Source: Takakia lepidozioides
Taxonomy: Eukaryota > Streptophyta > Takakiopsida > Takakiales > Takakiaceae
NCBI GenBank assembly: GCA_030704615.1
Contig: CM060731.1
Location: 86,284,756-86,348,755 of the forward strand
Reading direction: 5' to 3'
DNA length: 64,000 nucleotides
The notes under the pieces were generated by a model that was not told the origin of the DNA, made no database searches, and saw only the letters and a list, made by a program, of their open reading frames with translations. Of the stretch, positions 49,346 through 59,749 are shown in pieces. How positions within the stretch are numbered: the first letter of the stretch is position 1; every line of letters starts with the position of its first letter. Position numbers and translations under genes: made by a program.

Positions 49346-49494
49346 TTTTTTGCTTATCAGCAGAGATAGATGGAGAAGGACATAAAGATAGAGGGAGAGG
49401 GAGAGAGGGGAAGGGGGAGGGTCAAGCCTTGTTTGTTTTTGGCGTGTGAAATCACACGGTAGTAGTGTTGTGGGCGCAGGGATAAGCTCGTAGT

Positions 49495-51053
49495 ATGGCG
49501 AAGGACAAGGAGAAGGGGCCACCGAAGGACAAGGAGAAGGCGCCGCCGAAGGAGCAGAAATCGCCTGCCGCTAAGGTAGGGAAGCCTGACAACGCTCCCG
49601 TCACTGATGGCCGTGTGACACGGTCCACTTGGTCCAAACCACCAGCTCTATAGGTGGCTATGTGAGAGGACCAAGCCGTAAGGCCGTCGAGGCCTCCATG
49701 CCCCCGAAAGAGGCTGGGGATGAGCCTCCACTTGAGGGTGGTGCACCCAATGTTCAGGCTGGGACGCCACCCCACGGGCTGATGGAGGGCCCCGACTTTT
49801 ACGCGGGGAAGCGCATTCTCAGATCTGGCGCCAGGTATGGGCAACTTGCTCTTAGCCCCACCGCCAATGCCTTTTCCCCTTCTTCTGCAGCCAAGAGGCC
49901 TTATAAGGGGGGGGGCTCGGAAGGGGGTGGGTTCCTCCTCACCTTGGGAGAAGAGGGAGGCTTCAAAGGAGGCCGCAATGAGGTGGAAGGAGGAGGAAAG
50001 GAAGAGGGAGGAAGACAAGAAGAGGGAAGAGGGAAATAAGGGGGCAAGGGAAAGGGATGGGGAAGAGGAGAGGGTGACACTGGCTTTGGAGGGCCCCTTG
50101 CAAAGTCCGTCGCCTGAACGGTCAATGAAGAAGACCCTGGACTTTGGGGCACCGCCTGTGAGCCTATTGGGTGCATGGGATAGGCTTCCACCCTTATTCC
50201 GAGAGGGCGTTATGGGGGGTACAAGCGGGGACCGAGGGCAACATTGAGGTCATGCAGGCAAAGGTGAGCCTCTTTCCTTCACCTTTTTTTTTCTTTCCTT
50301 TGCCTTTCATTTTGTTTCTGGTTTGCTTCTAATTTTGTGGGTTTTGTGTTCAGGAGCTTGGGGCATTCGTGGCTAAGCTTGTGGCAGGCAGTGGGATTGC
50401 CACCAACAAAGCAGGGACAGTGGTGGTGCCTACCCATGGGGATGGTAAGAGGAAGAGGAAAAGACGTCGTGTCCCCGAGGTTCCCCTAATTATCAAGGAG
50501 GGTAGGGAAGTAGTGGAGGGGAAGGGGAAGGGGAAAGGACAGCCAGGAGAGGGAGCGTAAGAGAAAGAGGCGTAGAAGGAGAGAGGTGCAGCCGGGGGAG
50601 GGCACTAGTGGGGGAACAAAAGACAAGGGGGAGCTAGTTCAGATGAGCGTGCAGCCGGTGGAGGGCACTAGCAGGGCAACAAAAGACAAGGGAGAGGTAG
50701 TTCAGAAGAGCGTGGATGAGGTAAAGACCTCGGGTCCCCGCAACCTTGATTTGCCAAAGATGAAGGTGCCCCCCTTAGAGACCAATATGGTCGGTGACCC
50801 CATTGGTGAGTATTGGGAGGCCATGAAAAAAGTAGCCTTCGACTTGGCGGCGAGGTGGTTCCCTTGGCATATTGATTGGCCACGCCAATCACATTGTCAT
50901 AGGCGAGCATTCGTACAAGCACTTGAGGGCACATTTCTGGGTGAGTGGAATGAGGGGAAGCTCTTGCAGCTAGTAGGAAAGAACCTCAAGGACAAGAGGT
51001 ACCGTGCGCGACAAACCATTCGCAAGGCACTGATGCCAAAAGCGGCATCATGA
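49495..51053 (+). pseudogene. En/Spm-accessory-like ORF pieces (N-terminal half)
   Basis: A short Lys/Pro-rich start frame (MAKDKEKGPPKDKEKAPP, 49,495-49,653) is followed by other frames: 49,629-50,039, 50,360-50,560 with KRKRKRRRVPE, and 50,586-51,053. The last ends GEWNEGKLLQLVGKNLKDKR and YRARQTIRKALMPKA, which resembles the N-terminal part of plant CACTA accessory proteins. 'gtgagcctctttccttc...ttgtgttcag' at 50,263-50,353 looks like an intron. Several frame changes mean a decayed gene. No Tnp2 follows directly. Confidence 0.45.
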
Positions 51054-51179
51054 GCGGTCGCAAACAATGTTGTTGCAGTAAGGCGATTTGATCCTCGGGG
51101 AGGATCGTTCCTTGGCCTTGAAGTGGGCCACGAAGAGTGCACTTGGTGAAGCTTGAGAGGCTCCACCTTTGGCCAGGAC

Positions 51180-51765
51180 TTGGAGCTGCTGCTGCTCAGT
51201 CACTCCCCCACCGCCCCACCTTTTGTTTTTCTTTTTTTTCCCTCAACAGTCTCTCTCTCTCTCCTTCGCTCTCTCTGTCCCTCTCTCCCTCTTTTCCCGC
51301 ATCTCTCCCTCTGTCCCATTAGGATGTGAAGAGAGAGGGAGAGAGGGAGTGATGAGGGAAAAAACAAAAAAAAAACAGGTGGAGGGAAAAGAGATGAGGG
51401 AAAAGAGGGAGAGAGAGGGAGAGAGGGAGAGATGAGCTGCTCAGTCACTCCCCCCTACCTTTTTTTTTTTTTTTTCCTCATTTCTCCGTCTCTCTCCTCC
51501 ATCTGTCCTTGTCCCTCTGCTGCTCACAAAAAAAAAAAACAGAGAGGGGCTGAGCTGCTACTGCTCACACCCCCCCCCCCCCCCCCCACCTTTTTTTTTA
51601 TTTTCTTGGCCCCCTCTATCCCTCTCCCTCCCTCTCTCCCGTTTGTCCCTCTCCCTCTCTCTCCCTCATTATCCCTCTCTCTCCTTCTCCTTTGTGCAGG
51701 TCCCAAGAAAAAAAGTTAAATCTCTCCCTCTCTTTCTCTCTCTCCCTCTCTTTCCATGAAATTGA
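51180..51765. repeat. TC/GA low-complexity foldback repeats
   Basis: Further copies of the 'gctgctgctcagtcactcccccacc' plus CTCTCTCCC family, with opposite-polarity purine tracts at 51,335-51,432. Contains long C- and A-runs. Confidence 0.65.
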
Positions 51766-51904
51766 AACTGAAGAACATTTCTTCTATGTCTATATATACT
51801 ATGAGATCTGGGGGGATTCCACTGTATACTCCGTGGAACCCAAACTCTCACTGAAATCTCTCACTATGAAGATCAAAAAATGCATGGCTGCTTACCTGTA
51901 GTTG

Positions 51905-52006
51905 GGCGCCTCACGCAGCAGCTCCTTCACGCTGGCGCTCCGCCACCAGGTCGCGGGGGCGCGCGCCTCGCTCAAACAACAACAACAAACAACAACAAAA
52001 ACAAAC

Positions 52007-52041
<35 letters not shown>

Positions 52042-52345
52042 GAGGGAGAGAATTGAGGGAGAGAGATAAGGGCGAGAGGGAGAGTGAGAGCTAAGAGGGA
52101 GAATGAGAGAGGAGAGAGAAGGAGAGGGAGGGCAACTCCCTCACGCGGCCAGCTTTCACGCTGGCGGTCCCTCCCGCGGCGCTGGTGTTCGGCTGGCGCT
52201 CCACCAGCAGGTCGCGGGGGCGCGCGCTACCAGCTCACTCAAATAGCAAAAAAAAAACAAAAAAAACAAAAAAAGAGGGAGAGAGAGAGCGAGAGAGAGA
52301 GTGAGGGAGAGGGATTAGGGCAAGATGGAGAGTGAGAGAGAGGGC
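51905..52345. repeat. Tandem duplication with A-rich tails
   Basis: 'cacgctggcg(ctccgccaccag)gtcgcgggggcgcgcgc' occurs at about 51,928-51,968 and 52,155-52,230. Each is followed by an A-rich tract (pure A of about 30 at 52,010-52,040) and then gagggagaga. The layout is SINE-like, but no A/B boxes were seen. Confidence 0.5.
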
Positions 52346-52554
52346 GCGCGAGGGTTTGAACGTCGTGGTGCGTTAAGCTACGTCACCGCCGCAGAAAATG
52401 CTCGGCGCGCGGGGTAGGGGTAGGTGCACCCGGGAGAGCTCGAGAGCAAAAATAAACAAAGTAGGGATGGAGGGAGGGGAGGGAGGAAGAGTGAGAGGAG
52501 GAGGGTGAGGGAGGGAGAGAGATCAGATAGAGAGATTGAGAGGGGGGAGTGAGA

Positions 52555-53095
52555 GGCGGTCGATGCAGCCGCCGCGGCCCGCCAATGTGGCGACCCCACC
52601 GGAAACCTCGGCGGCAATCAGGCGCCTTCGCGAAGGGGAGAGAGAAGGGGAGAGAAGGGCGGCCACCTTGGCAAAGAGGAGGATCCGCTGCGACATTGGG
52701 GAATCGCACGGGCGTCGCTGCATCAAGGGGACGTCGCACGGCAGTCGCAGTGGAGACGCAGATCTGGCGCAGAAGTGAGTTGAAGAGGCCTCTCACTTTA
52801 TTTTTTTTTTTTTGGTTTTTTTGGGTTATGGGGTTTTGCAAGGATCATTTGGGTTTTGGGTCTTTGGCTCTTAGGGTTTTTAAGGGTTACATAGTTTAGT
52901 TTAGGTAGTTATAATATAATTAGTTTAGGATAGCTGCAGTATAGTTTTTTTTTGGTTTCATTTTTTGTGGGGTGGGGACATATGGACATATGGTTACGTT
53001 TGTAGGGTTTTTTTTTTCAAGTTTTCCAAGGGTTGGGAGTGTAACTCCTCCGGAGGTACAGTGGGTCACAAATACGGTAATCTACCTCTCTCTCG
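52555..53095. other. Probable 5' flank of CACTA copy B
   Basis: Contains GTCGC-type repeats related to 46,940-47,585 at 52,575-52,755, then T-rich DNA. No gene recognised. Confidence 0.45.
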
Positions 53096-53099
53096 TGCT

Positions 53100-56041
53100 A
53101 GGTCATGCCGCGGTGTTTATCGACGTGTCCGCTTGAGGATCGTTGCCGGCCGTGCCACAACCACCTGCTGAGGGCGAGACAGCACGTTAGGCCTTGTACG
53201 AGTTAGGTGGCATCGCCATGTCCGCACAGCTTTGCCCCACGGCCACCACCCCAAGGTCGTAGGCCGCCGAGTCCAGAGGCACGAGCCCGGGGAGACCCCG
53301 CCGAGGGACCGCCTCCCAAGATTGAGTGTTGGTGCAGTGGTGTTGGGCACGACTACCGGTGGGGACCACCCCCCGATGATGCGGCGACCCCATGTTGTGC
53401 AAAAACATTACGCCAAGTACGAGATTGTTGATGCAGCAAAGGTAAGTCGTCCTCATATCTTCTCACGTACTCCTCAATTAACAGTTACTATATCTAATGA
53501 AACCTCGCGTTTGTGAATTGAAGTATTGATGCATTTCATATCATGCGGCTTGCAGCGACCTGTCTGTGATTGTCCAAGCTCGCAATTTTTTTGCTGAAGC
53601 GGCATACCGATGCGGGTTTTTCCTTCTTACGAGCCCCCACTCCCGTTCCGGAATGTGAACATTTTTCTCGCAACATGACGTAGATGCATGTGTTTGTGGG
53701 GGTAGCGGGGTAGCGGGTGACATGGTTTTTTTCTATTTTTGGGCACACCGGGCTAGGCGCTTGCCAACTACACACACAACATCGTCATCTCGACATCGGC
53801 ACCCCATCATCACCATCATCCGCATCGTCCGTTCCGCTATTGTAGATGGTCTTTCCTCATCACCATTGCCATCCGAGTCCCTCATACCAACCGGCTACGT
53901 GTCCCTTCCCCTCCATTGCCGAGACCACAGCCGCCCACGAGTCCGTATCCGGGTCCTCCGGCAAAACCTGGATGGAGCCCACCACCTTTGGGGACTATGT
54001 ATGACTGGGGACCGATGGATCACTAGGTTCCCACTCCAGGAGAATGGCCCCCGAAGTGAGGGAGGGCGCCGCGCCCCTAGGAGAGGTCGACCGAAGTTGT
54101 TTCACACGGTTGGTCCGCGCCTTCTGCCGGCCTGATGACGGCACCTAATCATCGTGTGTCTAGGGAGCTATTCACGATGGGAGTCCAACCCCATTCTACC
54201 AATGTCTTTGGGTGCCTTGTCCAGTTCCGATCCCGAGGTGAGCCCTTTCTTTGTGGGGGTCCCATGTATTGCGTGATGGAGGCAATGGACCCTAGTATGG
54301 GTCGCGGAATTTTTTTATGGAGGATGTAGTTTTGGGGGAGGAGAGGATTATGTGGATTCGTTCCCCTATTTTGGGCCAAGGTACACCCATCCGGGGAGTG
54401 GCAATTTATTGCAGACACACGGCCTTGGGTCCTTGATCCCTCCTTACATTCTTGTTGTGAACGACAATGATGTAAGGGCGACATTGAGGCGACTTCCTCC
54501 ACCGTGTATATATATACATAGGCATTGATGTGTATTTGGAGCAATTTTCACGTGCTAGCTTCAGGGGAGTTTGCGGTGGAGTTTATGTGAATTTGGGTAT
54601 TTTGAATTATATCGTGTGCCTCATGTGGTGGAAGCAAGTATGTATTCCCTCGTGTGTATAATGTGAACTTTGGGTTTTATCCGTATGATAATGAACAACG
54701 CCATGTATGGAAACTGATAATGACATGGTGTTTTTGGCATCTTAGGATGTCGGTCACAACCACGACATTAATTCATGAAGTTCTGATCTGTCATGAACCG
54801 GAATTTTGTTCTTTCGGAGGGGGGTGCGTATCAAAGGGACCCGACCCCGTCTGAAATGGCGGTCTCCGATGATGAGGACAACAATGACATGGTATATGCA
54901 TGAGGATGTAGGTGGTAAGCACGGGAGGACCTCTTTATGCATCAGATGGTAGATGGGAACACAGACTCTTTGAATGACATGGAAAAAGAAGCCAAACTCC
55001 CATACGAAGGGGCCAAAGTGAGTAGACTTTCAACCATCTTGTTGTTGCTGAATTTGCAAATCCTGTTTGGCATATAAGCATGTGGGTTATGTCCGCCATA
55101 ATGCGGATATTGCGGATACATCCTTGCCCACATTTGAGGCCGAGAATGCCACGATCAAGAAAAGAGGCAAGAGAGTTGGATGCTGTGGGGATGGGATATA
55201 GATTTTTCATGCATGTCCACGTGATAAAAACCCTGTACTATGGAGAGGATTGTGAAACTCACCAAGTGTCCAAAGTGGCAACAAAGACCGATATCGGGAT
55301 GAATGTTCAAAGGGAAGAAAGCCCCACGCAAGGTATACCCGGCCAAATACCACTTGTATATTGAGGTTCTACTTGTATATTGCGTTCTACCTTTTTGCAA
55401 CCGCTACAAGACGTAAGGTTTTACTTAGAGATATGAATGACACTGATTATGATATGGGGCCGACATGGGGATGGTGCCAGAAAATGCACTACTTTCCAAT
55501 CATCCCGCGACTGCAGGCACACTACCGAAGCCCCTCATTGGCACAACTGATGAGATGGCACGCCTCGCATCGGAGCCCCCCGGGAAAGGTGTGCGGGCCA
55601 CAAGATTCACAAGCATGGAGGCATACTGAAGAGATGTGGCCTTTTCTCTTGGAGGACCCACGACATGTCCGCCTCGGCTTCTCCTCGAATGGGGTCAACC
55701 CATACTTTGTCCAGTCATGTAGTCATTCCACTTGGCCGGTGACCATGGTGAATTACAACATCCCTCCGTAACTTTCAATAAAAAAAAGGCCACATCATGT
55801 TGGCTGCCATTGTACCGGGTGAGTGTTCCCATTTCATGCTTATATCTTTGGATTTTACATTAATCTTCTTCTCTTTGGCGCAATTCCGATGGAAGATTGA
55901 TGAGTGACGTAATCATGTAGTAAGATGTGTCATTCATTATGAAGTACAATTAGCATGGTGGAGCATTGAAACAATTAATGGTGTGAATGTTTCATAGGAA
56001 CAAAAACAAGTGAAAGACATAGACACGTACTCGCGACGGGG
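53100..56041 (+). pseudogene. CACTA transposase (Tnp2 family), copy B
   Basis: Same family as copy A. The order is ECWCSGVGHDYRW Cys-motif region (about 53,320-53,360), MEKEA-like block (about 54,975), degraded Cys/His block (about 55,210-55,320), YFPIIPRLQAHYR and LMRWHASHRSPP (55,495-55,580), GPQDSQAWRHTEE, FLLEDPRHVRLGF, then GVNPYFVQSCSHSTWPVTM and VNYNIPP (to 55,770). Unlike copy A it keeps Trp in LMRWH and is uninterrupted at the retrotransposon site (gagccccccggg, 55,574-55,585). The ZnF and DUF4218-like C-terminal parts are missing: similarity jumps at about 55,990 to the QVKDIDTY segment and ends near 56,041. N-terminal exons are frame-shifted. Confidence 0.83.
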
Positions 56042-56535
56042 GCTACTATTTCATGAGCCATGAGCCTTGAGCGGCATGAGCCATGAGCAGAGTCGTAAGT
56101 GTCGAAAAAAACATGAGCAGGACTATTTTCCGGAAATGAGTGTCCGCGGGAATAGGGTTTAGGGTGTCACGGTCATAGGGGGAGAAGGACCTCCCGATGA
56201 AGGAGGTTCGGCAATGTTTTTTATAATTATATATTGAAAGGCAATGTTTCGCGAATGGTAGGGTGGTACTGCTCTGTACAATGGGGGCCCATTTCAGCCT
56301 ACCAGCCACTTGCAAAATCCACCCACACTCCCAATCCCAAACGAAATGAGGAATGATGCATTCTGGGAACGATGGATACAGAATAGAACAAAAAGAGGGC
56401 ACAATGGGATTTTTATTGATCCACATGAATTGCATTTGAAGCACGTATACTGTGCTGATTGTGCAAACAAATCTTTAGCCCTATGCCTTCTGAATACAAG
56501 TCACGTTGTCAATGGGACTTCGACTGCTCTGAGAA
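56042..56535. other. Unassigned spacer
   Basis: A 132-codon minus-strand ORF (56,444-56,046) has IIPHFVWDWECGWI, weakly like a reverse-transcriptase zinc-binding end. Not strong enough to call. Confidence 0.3.
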
Positions 56536-56922
56536 CTAGCTCATGAGTCCATACAATGGAGAAGAGGAGCGCACTCCTTCAGGAGTATAAGTCTCTCCAA
56601 TGGAGTCCACCCACGTCCATTGGCAACAGTTCCACCGCAACAACATAGCAGTGCGCATTCTTCTGCATGGGTGCCCGTCGTAGCTGGGAAAATCGGAATC
56701 AAGGATGCGCAGGAGCCACGGACTCCTCAGACCAAGATCGTCACCCCGCTCGAAGGCGTACTGGCCTGGGATATACTCAAAAGCGGACAATGTTTCCACA
56801 TTCGAACCAGTATCTTCTGTGTAATCTGTGTACCAGATAACGATGTCTCCCGATGTGGCCGAATACATTGCATAATCGAAGCCTTCATAAGGGCAGTCGT
56901 CCCGGTTCCGGAAGCACGGCAT
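56536..56922 (-). CDS. Unrecognised Cys/Trp-rich protein, paralogue 1 (truncated)
   Basis: 128 codons from MPCFRNRDDCPYEGFDYAM. Features shared with the plus-strand paralogue at 57,283-57,852 are DCPYxGxDYAM, DI(V/I)(I/V)W, FERG, PW(L/V)L(R/K)IxDxD, RTAxLxRWNCCQWT and GExY. It stops at a point where the paralogue continues for some 65 residues, so its 3' end is lost. The layout (a GDIVxW stretch, then PWLLRI) is faintly like a BAH-type chromatin reader, but this is too weak to name. It is divergently arranged to its paralogue, about 360 bp apart. Confidence 0.5.
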   Translation of the reverse strand: MPCFRNRDDCPYEGFDYAMYSATSGDIVIWYTDYTEDTGSNVETLSAFEYIPGQYAFERGDDLGLRSPWLLRILDSDFPSYDGHPCRRMRTAMLLRWNCCQWTWVDSIGETYTPEGVRSSSPLYGLMS

Positions 56923-57176
56923 CCTTGCAAAGGAGGACCTTAGGATGTCTTTGATGCCGATGACAATGACCTTGCGGACAGCAACGAAGCCCTTAGATTT
57001 TCAAAATGATGAGAAGCGGAAGAGCAGTGCGGGCTCCAATAATGGAGCATCTGGGTCACACGTACCCACCAATCATCGTGTAACGTGTTCATCACGCCAG
57101 CGGTGGATGAACCGATACCTCTTTCTCATCCACGGGGTATAGTTTGAAATCTACCACCGAAGTCCATCCCCCGGAT

Positions 57177-57197
57177 GGAAATTCGGCGCCGCATTTA
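57177..57197. repeat. Isolated TGCGG-type palindrome
   Basis: ggaaattcggcgccgcattt, with arms differing at one base; outlying member of the family at 58.1-59.1 kb. Confidence 0.7.
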
Positions 57198-57282
57198 CAT
57201 CGAAGTGCCCTGGAGTGTTTCTGAGGAAAAGCAGCATTTGCTTCAACTTCTTCCAGCCACCGCGCTGCTCTTTTTCAAGGAT

Positions 57283-57852
57283 GTTGTGCCGTCGAAATCC
57301 TGTTGACTGCCCTTATCATGGCCACGATTATGCTATGTTCAAACCAGAATCAAGAGACATCATTGTCTGGCTCTCTGTTTTCACAGACGCTTCTGGAATC
57401 AAGCGGGAGTCTTTGCACGCAATGGAGTATTGGAGGGCTATTACTGCTTTGAGCGAGGTGAGGGCGAGGGTCAATGCGGTCCGTGGGTCCTGAAAATTGT
57501 TGACCTCGATATACCAAGGTGGAATGGGATGCCGGATAGATCACGCACGGCCTCACTTTGGCGCTGGAACTGCTGCCAGTGGACCAGGGAGGACGGCACC
57601 GGGGAAAACTATATTCGTGGAGTTCACTCCGCTCTTCCAGTGTATGAAGACATTCGGCTGAGTTGCGAAGACGAATCGCACGGGCACATGAGGCCCACAG
57701 TGACCTTGTCAATGTATGATGGTGGTATGATTGATGGGCATGACATTGTTGTCAGCTCCACCAAGTGCACCAAATCGACCGCATTGCATTTTACCTCGAG
57801 GTGCCGCATCAGTAGCTTGTTTTGGGCTATCGAAGTTCCGTCGACTTGGTGA
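57283..57852 (+). pseudogene. Unrecognised Cys/Trp-rich protein, paralogue 2 (one frameshift)
   Basis: Begins MLCRRNPVDCPYHGHDYAM. About half of the residues match the minus-strand paralogue. A one-base change of frame occurs at about 57,430 (after HAMEY, before GYYCFERGEGEG). The second frame then runs to 57,852 through PWVLKIVDLDIP, RWNCCQWT, GENYIRG and a C-terminal extension with Cys and His residues. No family recognised. It sits just upstream of the palindrome array and in tail-to-tail arrangement with the methylase-like gene. Confidence 0.5.
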
Positions 57853-58136
57853 CGCCCATGTAGAAGGAGGAAGGGCTTAGATTTGTCTGGAGTTGCTAAA
57901 TGTGAGACACTGTGTTCGATCAATAAACAACCCATCGTACCTCACTTCTGTGTGCTTGTGTTTCATCGTGTTCAAGAACTGCCGTAATTGGCCCACTGTT
58001 TACAATTTGAGGTCTCATTTCTACAATGTGTCTGTCCATATGAATATACCAGAATCAGCGATATCAGAGTCCTGAGGTGAAGAAAATCCATGTATGAGTA
58101 AAAGGAAACAGTACACACGCCGAAGCTCAGAAATTA

Positions 58137-59145
58137 GGCACCGCATTTCATTTTTCTCCATGCAGCGATTTTTGGCAGCTCCCTTTCCTCCGTTGTCGTC
58201 GTAACGGAAATGTTGTACAACATTTCATTTCCTGACATGGCATTACCATACTTCGAATTGGAAATGCGGCGCCGCATTTCCATATTGGACCTTGAATTGT
58301 CCGAGCATGTCCAGTCGCTAATGCTTGTCCATGTCCATACTTAAAATGCGGCACCGCATTTCCATGTCCGTCATCGAAATTTCATACCGGACAATGAAAT
58401 GCGGCACCGCATTTCCGGAGAGCACAATGGAATGCGGTGCCGCATTTCCGTCGAAGGGTCTGGAATTGGACAAACAACGATGTACGTTCTGGAAATGCGA
58501 CACCGCATTTCCATGTCCGTCACCAAAATTTCGTATTGGACAATGGAATGCGGTGCCGCATTTCCGTCCAACAAGACGGAATGCCCACACGGGTCTGGAT
58601 TTGGACAAACAACGATGTCTGTTTTGGAAATGCGGCGCCGCATTTCCATGTTGGGCAATCGAAAGTTTTTATAGGACTATGGAATGCGGTGCCGCATTTC
58701 CGTCAAAGGGTCTGGAATTGGACAAACAACGATGTCCGTTTTGGAAATGCGGCACCGCATTTCCATGTACGTCATCGAAATTTCTTATTGGACAATGGAA
58801 TGCGGTGCCGCATTCCCGTCTAGCATCATGGAATGGGGAGCCGCATTTCCGTCGATGGGTCTGCAGTTGGAAAAATGTCCATCTCCAAAATGTAAATGCG
58901 GCACCGCATTTCCATGTTCGACCTCCGCATTTCCATTTACCTCCATGGAAGGAGCTGGCAATCGGCAAAACTGCCGTGTCGTGTCGTGTCGTGTCGCAAT
59001 CGGCCGAACAGTTTCTGATGTCCAAACCATGAAACGGAAAATTGTTCTTGCCCCGGTTTTGGAAATGCAGTGCCGCATTTCCAAAGGAGGTTTTTGCAGT
59101 TGCCACATTTCCGTTCCGACATTGAAATGCGGTGCCGCATTTCTG
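58137..59145. repeat. Array of 20-bp palindromes GAAATGCGG-NN-CCGCATTTC
   Basis: At least 14 copies, at about 58,137, 58,260, 58,343, 58,396, 58,429, 58,491, 58,545, 58,626, 58,681, 58,743, 58,797, 58,830, 58,893, 59,061 and 59,124. Arms are nine bases with a central CA, TG or CG. Larger units of about 118-135 bp ('gtctggaattggacaaacaacgatgt') carry two palindromes each. At 58,207-58,226 GAAATGTTGTACAACATTTC keeps palindromic symmetry with a changed core. Confidence 0.93.
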
Positions 59146-59280
59146 ATTTTGGGAGGGACCAGGTTTGGACGATGTTGTCGTTGAGAAGCACGTGGGAGAG
59201 GGGACATGAAGGACGGGGAGAATTTCCTTTATATACTCTGGAATAGAATTTAAATGTACAGAAAGTTCATTAAAATTCTA

Positions 59281-59749
59281 TTAATCTTGAAAATCATCAC
59301 TATCGTCGTCCTGTCCTTGACTGTCGTGCTCCGCCTCCACCCCGTCATTGCCTTTCTCATCTCCAGCGGAATGCTCGTTGGCCAGGCTTTCGAAAATCCT
59401 ATCTTCACCTTGCGGAACCGACCATCTCACCTCCGTTGGCTCGTCCTCCTCCCTGTCTGCATCGCTCTCATCCACTGAATCACATATGAACTTTCGCACC
59501 CATCTACCTGTCTCAACTGTTGCCAACTCTTTCCTTATCCTTCTGTCCTCCCTAGCCCTCTCCAAAATCTGCTCTACTTTACTGGGATTCTCACATCGTC
59601 TAATCGCTGTATTTGCGAGTTTAGCTGCATAACTAGGAAGAGAGTAGTCCTTCACCGGGTTCGTCATGAAGTCGCCCCTCGCAAAGAACGGGACATTCTT
59701 CCTGGCAGGAAGTGTAGGCCCTACATGTTTCGACCCGGATCCTGGAATC
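59281..59749 (-). CDS. Exon 8 (C-terminal)
   Basis: Follows ttatgtgcag; its first G completes Glu, then IPGSGSKHVGPTLPARKNVP. A helical middle (KVEQILERAREDRRIRKEL) and a strongly acidic tail end in TAA at 59,281-59,283. Confidence 0.8.

Noticed and set aside
52084-52335. Arg/Glu-rich ORFs in GA-rich DNA here and at 48.5-51.7 kb
   Set aside because: Translations of low-complexity GA/TC tracts, open by composition alone.
51905-52345. SINE pair with A tails
   Set aside because: No RNA polymerase III A/B boxes; a tandem duplication explains it as well.
56046-56444. Possible reverse-transcriptase zinc-binding end (IIPHFVWDWECGWI)
   Set aside because: Too short; the Cys/His spacing is incomplete.
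58325-59032. 235-codon plus-strand ORF across the palindrome array
   Set aside because: The frame is open because the repeat unit lacks stops; several overlapping frames on both strands are equally open, which shows repeat translation and not a gene.
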